A DNA stretch of 9,167 nucleotides from an uncultured Clostridia bacterium (GTDB taxonomy: Bacteria; Bacillota_I; Bacilli_A; RF39; UBA660). Shown here in pieces: positions 1-5,216 of the stretch. The stretch lies in assembly GCA_948433815.1 (NCBI GenBank), contig CAOJDZ010000015.1, forward strand, positions 1 through 9,167. Direction: 5' to 3'. A program made the translations under genes and the position numbers. Each line of letters begins with the position of its first letter. Positions within the stretch are counted from its first letter, which is position 1. A model generated the notes under the pieces. It had not been told where the DNA came from. It worked only from the letters and a program-made list of their open reading frames with translations, and ran no database searches.

Positions 1-840
1 ACCGGAAGAGGATTAACACTTTTAATGACATATGGAGAAAAAACATTTAGCGAAAATAGCCTAGGAAATACTTTAAAAATAGCATATTCATATGGAGGAG
101 TTTATGCTCCTCACGGTGAAGTCAAATCTAAAGAAATGGGAGTATTAAAAAAGAAAGTAAAAGGCACCTTAGAACCTAATAATGAGTCTGTTATTAAAGG
201 TTACAGTAATATGATGGCTATAATCGAGTCAGCTGTTGGTCTTTATAATGAAGCGCTAAATAAAAGAAGAATAGCCAAAGTAAAAGGAACTAGATTTAGA
301 ACCGCAGAAGAAATAAATGAAGAATACCTATATGTTTTGACTGTAAGTGAAGAACAAAGAAGAAAAGAATTTGAACCAATAATTGCATTTGACAGTATAA
401 GAAATGAAATATTAAGTTTTCTGTATTATAAAAGTTTAAGGTTTACTAAGCGCACTCCAAAAGACATAAAAATTATAGAAGTAAAAAACGGAGTTAGAGT
501 AGAAAATATAATTGATGGAAGAGTAACCTGTGCTTTAACTTTTAAAAGAGAATATAAAGAAGAAGGATTAAGAATATTTACTTTAGAAGCACCAAATAAA
601 AAAGGAATTTTATCGCCTCCAGAATTATTAAGCTTATATATAGGAGTATATGAAGGAAAAGAAAATACCCCAAATAGACCCAATCCTATACAAGCCAGTG
701 CTTTATCTTCAATAAAGAAAAAAGTAGAATATGCTATTAAACCTATAAATGATGAAATATGGAGTGAATTAAGTGAAAAAGAAAAACAAAAAATTAGAAA
801 ATTATCTAATCCATTAACAATGAAAAATAAAGGAGAGTAA
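1..840 (+). CDS. C-terminal part of unrecognised protein, paralog of the next gene (5' end outside window)
   Basis: The reading frame is open from base 1 to a TAA at 838-840, so about 279 residues of a longer protein are visible. An ATG at 25 exists but is not the start: codons 1-8 already align with the neighbouring protein (TGRGLTLLMT here, TGRELTLLMT at its residue 366). I do not recognise the family. The visible part corresponds to residues 366-639 of the next gene. Over the last ~120 residues I count about 65% identity, with a fully shared block ENTPNRPNPIQASALSSI. Other shared motifs are FRT..EINEE, EPI.AFD, KRTP.DI.IIE and VENII.G.V.C..TFK. No membrane segment or known catalytic motif is visible. 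The tail is lysine/glutamate-rich. The stop is 5 bases before the next start, so the two are probably co-transcribed and arose by tandem duplication. Confidence 0.85.
   Translation, partial: TGRGLTLLMTYGEKTFSENSLGNTLKIAYSYGGVYAPHGEVKSKEMGVLKKKVKGTLEPNNESVIKGYSNMMAIIESAVGLYNEALNKRRIAKVKGTRFRTAEEINEEYLYVLTVSEEQRRKEFEPIIAFDSIRNEILSFLYYKSLRFTKRTPKDIKIIEVKNGVRVENIIDGRVTCALTFKREYKEEGLRIFTLEAPNKKGILSPPELLSLYIGVYEGKENTPNRPNPIQASALSSIKKKVEYAIKPINDEIWSELSEKEKQKIRKLSNPLTMKNKGE
651..725 (+). repeat. Near-identical 75-base block, copy 1 of 2, inside the upstream paralog
   Basis: These 75 bases match 2591-2665 at 71 positions (mismatches at 681, 696, 702 and 715). They encode the EGKENTPNRPNPIQASALSSI segment of the C-terminal domain. 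The rest of the two paralogs is much more diverged, so this is either a strongly constrained motif or a patch homogenised by recombination between the copies. Confidence 0.85.
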
Positions 841-845
841 TAAAA

Positions 846-2765
846 ATGAGTGAAAGTAATAAATCCAAAAAAGAAAAACAAGTAAAATTCAAAGATATAA
901 TTCTAGGAGCTATAGTAAAATATGGTTTAATAGACCCAATAGATTTACATTTACTTGTAAGTGAATTTACAAGGAGTACTAAACTAGAAGTAGAAGGAGA
1001 ATTTTATGACATTGTTGGATACTACGATTTTATAGAATATAAAGAAGACGGGACTATTACATTAAAAAAAGGTTTAAATTTAGATGATATATTAGAAATT
1101 GATCATAGTCTAGAAATACTAAAAGATAAACTATTAAAAGGTGTAGATTCTAGAGTAAAAGACTTTTTTGATAATCTTAATGAGCATGCACTATTTGCGC
1201 TTAGAAAAGATTTTATGAGAAGAGAAAGAGTAGTAAGTGAAACAAATATATTATTAATTTCTGATAATATAGAAGATTATAAAGGCCTTATAAATTGTGG
1301 ATTTAAAAATATTGACTATTTTAAATCAATAGTAAGAGCAAATGCTTATTTTAAAACTCATCCTGAACTTTTAAAACAATATCACCTTATTATAAAGGGT
1401 AACCAGAACGTTCAACGTTGTTGCTTCTATGGAGAAGTAGAATTAGATAACGTAGTAGATAACTTAAGAAGAAATTCACCAGTGCTTGTACTTGAATTTA
1501 CAAGAGGAAACTCTATTCATAATGGTATTCATGCATTCTTAAGTGATAGAAAAATTAAAAGAAGCTGGGATATACTAGAACAAACTATAGAAGAATTTTA
1601 TAACAGAGTGTTAGAAAATATATTGATGAATGGAATATTAGATGATCCTTATTTTAAAGATGTAGAATATGTACCTTATGAAGAAACTATAAATCCTCAC
1701 AGATTCATTCCAAAAACTAAAAAAGATTTAAAGATCTTAGTTTTAGGATTTGGAGGACAAGTGTTCCCAAAAGTTATTGGTGACTTAGGACTAAATATAG
1801 ATTTTAATGAAGATAATAACTTTAGTTTAGGGCTACATGTGAAAAATAATTTAGGTAATTACGATATAATAATAGCCTCTAGATTTTATTCTGGAAATAT
1901 TTTAGGAATGAACAGAGAAAGCACAGAACAATGTAAAGACACAGGAAGAGAATTAACTCTTTTAATGACTTACAAAACTAATGCATTTGGAGCACCAGAA
2001 GAACTAGGTAGTTCATTCAAAATTAATTATGTATATGGAGGAAATCTTACTCCAGAAAGTGATATAAATGAAAAAGATATGAATGTATTAAGATGCACTT
2101 CTCCAGAATTTGAAAACACTCATCTTAAAGAAATTTATTCTAGATGGAAAGCTATTTTAGAGTCTGCAGTAAGTTTATATAATGAAGCATTAAAAAGACA
2201 AGGAGAGGTAACGATAAAAGGAACTGATAGCTTTAGAACTTTAGAAAAAATAAATGAAGAATTTAATGAGGCTTATAATGCTGAAGAAGAGAAAAAGAAA
2301 AAAGAAATGGAACCGATAAATGCCTTTGATGATTTATTATATCAAATACACGCATACCTCTCTTACAAACGAAGTGGACAAACTAAAAGAACTCCGCAAG
2401 ATATAAGAATTATAGAAGGACGTCAAGGTATAACAGTTGAAAATATTATTAGTGGAGTAGTCGCATGTTCTATTACTTTTAAAAAATCATTATATAAAGA
2501 AGAAGGACTTAAAGTTTTCACTGTACAAACTAGAACAAAAAAAGGAAATTTTTCGAAGCCAGAAGTAGTAGGCCTTTATACAAGCGTTCATGAAGGAAAA
2601 GAAAATACCCCAAATAGACCAAATCCTATACAAGCAAGTGCGTTATCTTCAATAGAGAAAAAAGTTGCATATGCTGTTAAACCTATAAATGATGAAGTGT
2701 ATGCTGAAACTAGAGAAAAAGAAAAACAAAATAGATTAAAATTAACACAACCAAAAAAACAGTAA
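846..2765 (+). CDS. Unrecognised 639-residue protein, second member of a tandem paralog pair
   Basis: The start ATG is preceded by a strong AAAGGAGAG Shine-Dalgarno site (830-838). I do not recognise the family. Visible parts: a charged N-terminus; residues ~12-85 of helices then a strand-turn-strand (IEYKEDGTITL) that could be a winged-helix fold; two alpha/beta stretches that look like repeats of one Rossmann-like unit, about 132-240 (starting ILLISDN, then YHLIIKG and SPVLVLEF) and 294-395 (starting KILVLGFGG, then YDIIIAS and LTLLMTY); a charged helical linker (~450-490, KKKKEMEP); and a C-terminal part shared with the upstream gene. There is no signal peptide or membrane segment, so it is likely cytoplasmic. 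The glycine-rich loop GFGG lacks a Walker lysine, and the Asp expected in a receiver domain is not evident at the end of the third strand. Nucleotide binding is only a possibility. It ends Gln-TAA inside a palindrome shared with the convergent gene. Confidence 0.88.
   Translation: MSESNKSKKEKQVKFKDIILGAIVKYGLIDPIDLHLLVSEFTRSTKLEVEGEFYDIVGYYDFIEYKEDGTITLKKGLNLDDILEIDHSLEILKDKLLKGVDSRVKDFFDNLNEHALFALRKDFMRRERVVSETNILLISDNIEDYKGLINCGFKNIDYFKSIVRANAYFKTHPELLKQYHLIIKGNQNVQRCCFYGEVELDNVVDNLRRNSPVLVLEFTRGNSIHNGIHAFLSDRKIKRSWDILEQTIEEFYNRVLENILMNGILDDPYFKDVEYVPYEETINPHRFIPKTKKDLKILVLGFGGQVFPKVIGDLGLNIDFNEDNNFSLGLHVKNNLGNYDIIIASRFYSGNILGMNRESTEQCKDTGRELTLLMTYKTNAFGAPEELGSSFKINYVYGGNLTPESDINEKDMNVLRCTSPEFENTHLKEIYSRWKAILESAVSLYNEALKRQGEVTIKGTDSFRTLEKINEEFNEAYNAEEEKKKKEMEPINAFDDLLYQIHAYLSYKRSGQTKRTPQDIRIIEGRQGITVENIISGVVACSITFKKSLYKEEGLKVFTVQTRTKKGNFSKPEVVGLYTSVHEGKENTPNRPNPIQASALSSIEKKVAYAVKPINDEVYAETREKEKQNRLKLTQPKKQ
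2591..2665 (+). repeat. Near-identical 75-base block, copy 2 of 2, inside the 639-residue paralog
   Basis: Direct repeat of 651-725, 1940 bases downstream, with four substitutions. Three of them are in third codon positions or otherwise minor, and one changes Lys to Glu after the SSI motif. It lies in the last quarter of the gene. Confidence 0.85.
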
Positions 2766-2781
2766 GCGAATAATCTTACTG
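2753..2781 (-). terminator. Convergent terminator hairpin (best on the - strand, possibly bidirectional)
   Basis: CAGTAAG (2760-2766) and CTTACTG (2775-2781) form a perfect 7-bp stem with an 8-base loop. Read on the - strand the stem is followed at once by seven T (the A run at 2753-2759), a standard intrinsic terminator for the DUF192 gene. On the + strand it is followed by the weaker ACTTTTACTTATT tract, so it may also end the paralog transcript. Both stop codons lie inside the stem arms. Confidence 0.7.
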
Positions 2782-3078
2782 ACTTTTACTTATTGTCCCA
2801 CTAGGTAACTCTAGAGTATGTTTAACATGCTTTTTAGGTAATATAACTCTCCAAGGTTTAACATCACTAATAGAATCAATACTATTAAAATCTTTATCCA
2901 AAAGTATAACATCAATACTTTGAAACATAAAAAAAGTATGAATCCCATTAGTGTTTCTTAAAAGTAGACCATAGTCTATTTTTTTCTTTTTAAACATAAG
3001 TCCTTTTAATCTAGACATAAAAGAACTGGCTTCCTCAATTTTTATATTAAAAACTTTACAAATATCACTGTATTTCAT
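2776..3078 (-). CDS. DUF192 family protein, about 100 residues
   Basis: This is a DUF192 (COG1430-like) protein; its biochemical function is not established. The family pattern is clear: an opening strand then RLKGLMF at 23-29 (the usual 'R..GLM' element), IHTFFMF at 46-52 followed by IDVILLD (55-61), corresponding to the family's 'hTffM...iDvvFlD', and HTLELPSGTIS near the end, corresponding to 'LElpaG'. I see no signal peptide, so this copy is probably cytoplasmic, unlike some exported relatives. It stops soon after the LELPSGT element, where relatives usually continue for a short strand with a GD-type turn, so the C-terminus looks slightly short. The ATG sits six bases after a TAATAT hexamer, and AAAGG is only one base away, so translation may be leaderless. 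It is divergent from the pilus operon; I recall DUF192 genes near Tad loci in many bacteria, but the role there is inference. Confidence 0.85.
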   Translation of the reverse strand: MKYSDICKVFNIKIEEASSFMSRLKGLMFKKKKIDYGLLLRNTNGIHTFFMFQSIDVILLDKDFNSIDSISDVKPWRVILPKKHVKHTLELPSGTISKSQ

Positions 3079-3084
3079 GCCTTT

Positions 3085-3093
3085 ATATTACCA
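3085..3093 (-). promoter_or_regulatory. Candidate extended -10 promoter of the DUF192 gene, compatible with a leaderless mRNA
   Basis: On the - strand TGGTAATAT reads from 3093 to 3085: a TGN extension plus TAATAT, which fits the TANNNT form. It is followed by AAAGGC and then the ATG at 3078, so transcription would begin at or near the start codon. No convincing -35 element lies 16-18 bases upstream. This is a motif match only. Confidence 0.4.
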
Positions 3094-3100
3094 TACCTAA

Positions 3101-3129
3101 TTGACAAATACTATATATTTTTATAAAAT
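3101..3129 (+). promoter_or_regulatory. Sigma-A-type promoter of the tad operon
   Basis: A perfect -35 TTGACA (3101-3106), a 17-base AT-rich spacer and a -10 TAAAAT (3124-3129, 5 of 6 to TATAAT) lie just upstream of the AGGTGAG ribosome site (3136-3142). The TTG inside the -35 is in frame with the pilin gene, so it can be mistaken for a start codon. The -35 lies next to the divergent DUF192 promoter, so the two may interfere or be co-regulated. Confidence 0.75.
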
Positions 3130-3145
3130 TAAAATAGGTGAGAAT

Positions 3146-3334
3146 ATGAAAAATAAAAAAGGGCAAGCCTTAACAGAATATATTCTAATAATCGCACTTA
3201 TAAGTGTAATTGCTATTACTTTAGTTAATTTGTTTGGTGGCTATTTAAAAGACTCTATAACTAAAACAGGATGTGAATTATCAGGTACAGAATATAAAGA
3301 AGGAGAAAAGCCAGGTGAAGGATATTGTGAATAA
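3146..3334 (+). CDS. flp: Flp-type (type IVb) pilin, 62 residues
   Basis: The likely major subunit of the Tad pilus, inserted in the membrane and then polymerised outside the cell. The ATG at 3146 is chosen because AGGTGAG (3136-3142) precedes it; the in-frame TTG at 3101 is part of a promoter. The short basic leader MKNKKG ends at the class III prepilin cleavage site G6^Q7, followed by ALTEY with the conserved Glu at +5 and Tyr at +6, then a hydrophobic helix (about 12-30). This is the standard Flp layout and size. The tail is hydrophilic, with Cys43 and Cys61 that could pair. It is the first gene of the tad operon, directly behind the promoter, as expected for a highly expressed subunit. 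It overlaps the next gene by 8 bases. Identification is by motif and context and is strong. Confidence 0.88.
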   Translation: MKNKKGQALTEYILIIALISVIAITLVNLFGGYLKDSITKTGCELSGTEYKEGEKPGEGYCE

Positions 3335-3755
3335 AAAAGGATTTACATTAACAGAAGTACTCGCAGTCATCGCCCTAATAGGTGCATTATTACTTTTTGT
3401 TATGCCAAATTTAATTGAAATATTCTCAAACAGTGTAAAATCTACCATGAAAGTTCAAGAGAATGAAATAGAAGATACCGCAATCATCTATCTAGAAGAC
3501 TTTTGTAGAAATAAACTAGGAAATAATATTTGTCCAGGAACTATCAAAAAAAATAGTGATAGAACTTATTCAGGCTATATAAAATTAGAAACTTTAGTTA
3601 ACGAAGACTATATAGAAGACGTATCTCTTCAAGGTGAATCTTGTACAGGATGCGTAATATATACAAATAACAAACCAGAAGCTTATTTGAAATGCAGTGA
3701 TAAATATGAAACAGAATCAAGTGTAAATTGGAAAAATACATGTAACATAAGCTAA
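3327..3755 (+). CDS. Pilin/pseudopilin with type IVa-like N-terminus and six cysteines, 142 residues
   Basis: A prepilin-like protein with leader MNKKG, cleavage G5^F6 and the sequence FTLTEV, that is the Phe1 and Glu5 of type IVa pilins, type II secretion pseudopilins and ComGC, rather than the GQAL form of Flp and TadE. One hydrophobic helix spans about 11-33, with Pro27 in it. The globular part carries Cys at 60, 69, 106, 109, 123 and 139, enough for three disulfides, with a CTGC motif. I chose GTG 3327, which has AGGTGA (3313-3318) upstream and gives the same short basic leader as the neighbouring pilins; GTG 3315 is possible. The start overlaps the flp stop. It is probably a minor pilin, tip subunit or assembly-initiation subunit, processed by the same peptidase and assembled by TadA/B/C. 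That role is inference; the pilin nature is clear. Confidence 0.82.
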   Translation: MNKKGFTLTEVLAVIALIGALLLFVMPNLIEIFSNSVKSTMKVQENEIEDTAIIYLEDFCRNKLGNNICPGTIKKNSDRTYSGYIKLETLVNEDYIEDVSLQGESCTGCVIYTNNKPEAYLKCSDKYETESSVNWKNTCNIS

Positions 3756-3765
3756 AGGGGGAAAT

Positions 3766-4116
3766 ATGAATAAAAAAAGGGGACAAGCATTAGTCGAATT
3801 TATAATTATCTTACCAATATTAATAATGCTCTTCTTTGGCGCTATTGATTTTGGAAGAATAATACTAAGAAAAAACGAATTAGAAAGCATTACTTCTGAC
3901 TTAGTAGAATTATATAAAAATGGTTCTACATATGAGAGTCTTGAATCATTTTTAAAAGAAAACAATAAAAAGAATACTCTAAAAGTAACTAATAAAGACA
4001 ATAAATATATAGAATTTACTTTAGAAAGTGAAGTTAATTTTATAACACCAGGTTTAGGAAAAATAATAGGTAACCCTTATAAAGCAAAAGTTAAACGGGT
4101 GATTTATTATGAATAA
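3766..4116 (+). CDS. tadE: TadE-like minor pilin, 116 residues
   Basis: A TadE family pseudopilin, needed in known Tad systems for pilus production and processed by the Tad prepilin peptidase. ATG 3766 follows AGGGGG within 10 bases. The leader MNKKRG ends at G6^Q7, then ALVEF with Glu at +5 (E11), and a hydrophobic helix about 11-33 that contains the family's D28-F-G-R element ('DFGR'). The outer part, about 80 residues, is charged and has no cysteine, unlike the other three pilin-like proteins of the operon. Its length is near the low end for TadE. It follows the preceding gene by 10 bases and overlaps the next start by 8 bases, so translation is probably coupled. Confidence 0.87.
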   Translation: MNKKRGQALVEFIIILPILIMLFFGAIDFGRIILRKNELESITSDLVELYKNGSTYESLESFLKENNKKNTLKVTNKDNKYIEFTLESEVNFITPGLGKIIGNPYKAKVKRVIYYE

Positions 4117-4429
4117 ACTCAATAAACGAGGTCAATCATTAATAATGTTTATTCTATTTCTTCCAGTCATGCTAATGGCTTTTGCACTTATTATTGATGT
4201 AGGTCTAATGTATGGAGGAAAAATAAAGGGTGAAGCGCTCCTAAAAGAAGCAGAAAAAGAAAACCTAGATATAGAAGAATATTTTAAGTTAAATGACCTA
4301 GAAATAACTAAATTAAGAAAAACAAATAATGGAAAAAAAGAATGCGTTATAATTAATTATAATATAGATAGTATATTTGGTTCTCTAGTAGGATATAAAA
4401 ACTATGATATAAAAATAGATAACTGTTAA
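4109..4429 (+). CDS. Short TadG/TadE-like pseudopilin without the +5 glutamate, 106 residues
   Basis: The leader MNKLNKRG ends in a possible cleavage site G8^Q9, followed by SLIMF: position +5 is Met13 where Flp, TadE and type IVa pilins have Glu. The hydrophobic helix (about 11-35) ends in LIIDVGLMY, matching the 'DvG..y' element of the TadG N-terminal (Tad, putative Flp pilus assembly) domain, which also often lacks the glutamate. Known TadG proteins are several hundred residues long with a large outer domain; here only ~70 residues follow, with Cys79 and the terminal Cys106 as a possible pair. It is therefore a minimal TadG-like or a second TadE-like minor pilin. It starts inside the end of tadE (GGGTGA upstream) and is followed 16 bases later by tadZ. 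Confidence 0.75.
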   Translation: MNKLNKRGQSLIMFILFLPVMLMAFALIIDVGLMYGGKIKGEALLKEAEKENLDIEEYFKLNDLEITKLRKTNNGKKECVIINYNIDSIFGSLVGYKNYDIKIDNC

Positions 4430-4445
4430 AGAAGGGAAAAAGAAA

Positions 4446-5216
4446 ATGGCAAAGAGTGGGAAAATAATAACTATATATAGTCCAAAAGGAGGAGTAGGTA
4501 AATCAGTCTTATCACTGAATTTAGTTGGCGTTGCTTCTTCTTTAGATCATAAAACATTGATTTTGGATTTTGACATGCACACAGGAACTATAGGAATGAT
4601 TTTAAATGAAGAAATAAAAAAATCTATCTATAACCTTACAGATGACATGACTAATAATAGATTCAAAAAAATAAGTGATTATGTATACAAATATAATGAC
4701 AAAATAGATGTTCTTCCTTCTCCAAAAGATCCTAGACAAGGAAACAAAATAAGTAGTCGTTACTTAAGCATGATAATAGAAAAAGTAAGAAACCTATATG
4801 ATGTAGTAATAATAGATACAGGAAGTAAAATGGATGAAATAAATATAGTGACTCTAGACTCAAGTGATTTAATACTCTTTATAATAGATAATGATATGTA
4901 CACTCTAAAAAATACTAGAAACATCTTAAACATATTTAGTGACTGCAACATCACAAATTACAAAGTCTTACTAAATGCTTCATGTGACTTCAAAACACCT
5001 TACTTTAGCATAATGGATATGAAAAAAATAATAGGCGCTAATATAGATTACACCTTAAGTAAAAATCTATTTATAAAAGATATAACTTCATACTTATATG
5101 AATGCAAAATACCTTCGCTAACTGATGGATTTAATAAAAAATATAAAGAAGATTATAACAATATGAAAATGATAATAGAAGATTTAAAGAAGGGTGATTT
5201 TGATGAAAAAAACTAG
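4446..5216 (+). CDS. tadZ: TadZ/CpaE-like ParA-family ATPase, 256 residues
   Basis: A MinD/ParA-superfamily P-loop ATPase which, by position before tadA, should be TadZ, the protein that places the Tad machine in the cell. The deviant Walker A is KGGVGKS (14-20) with the signature Lys14, Walker A' is LILDFDMHTG (38-47), and the Walker B-like strand is VVIIDTG (120-126). Many CpaE/TadZ proteins carry an N-terminal receiver-like domain; this one begins directly with the ATPase, so it is the short form. ATG 4446 has GAAGGGAAA upstream. The C-terminus overlaps the start of tadA by 14 bases, and its last codons contain the tadA ribosome site. A chromosome- or plasmid-partition ParA is the alternative, but there is no parB or parS nearby and the operon setting argues for TadZ. 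Confidence 0.87.
   Translation: MAKSGKIITIYSPKGGVGKSVLSLNLVGVASSLDHKTLILDFDMHTGTIGMILNEEIKKSIYNLTDDMTNNRFKKISDYVYKYNDKIDVLPSPKDPRQGNKISSRYLSMIIEKVRNLYDVVIIDTGSKMDEINIVTLDSSDLILFIIDNDMYTLKNTRNILNIFSDCNITNYKVLLNASCDFKTPYFSIMDMKKIIGANIDYTLSKNLFIKDITSYLYECKIPSLTDGFNKKYKEDYNNMKMIIEDLKKGDFDEKN

Noticed and set aside
426..881. Minus-strand frame of about 150 codons opposite the first paralog
   Set aside because: It is an antisense shadow of a well-supported coding region, Phe/Ser/Leu-rich as expected for the complement of AT-rich coding DNA, with no family features.
3101..3145. TTG at 3101 as an N-terminal extension of the Flp-type pilin
   Set aside because: The TTG is part of a perfect TTGACA -35 box with a -10 at 17 bases, and the ATG at 3146 has its own ribosome site and gives a normal short prepilin leader.
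3273..3326. ATG at 3273 as the start of the six-cysteine pilin
   Set aside because: It would lie deep inside the flp gene and give a 23-residue leader before the cleavage glycine, unlike the short basic leaders of the neighbouring pilins; GTG 3327 has a better ribosome site.
3598..4001. Minus-strand frames within the pilin genes (3598-3786, 3717-4001)
   Set aside because: Short antisense frames overlapping strongly supported pilin genes; no independent evidence.
4760..4954. Short minus-strand frame opposite tadZ; likewise 7205-7405 opposite tadB
   Set aside because: Antisense shadows without ribosome sites or domain signals.
5194..5202. GTG at 5194 as the tadA start
   Set aside because: It overlaps the AGGGTGA ribosome site that serves ATG 5203.
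4446..5216. Chromosome or plasmid partition ParA
   Set aside because: The ATPase fold fits, but there is no parB or parS-like repeat nearby, and the gene is translationally coupled to tadA.
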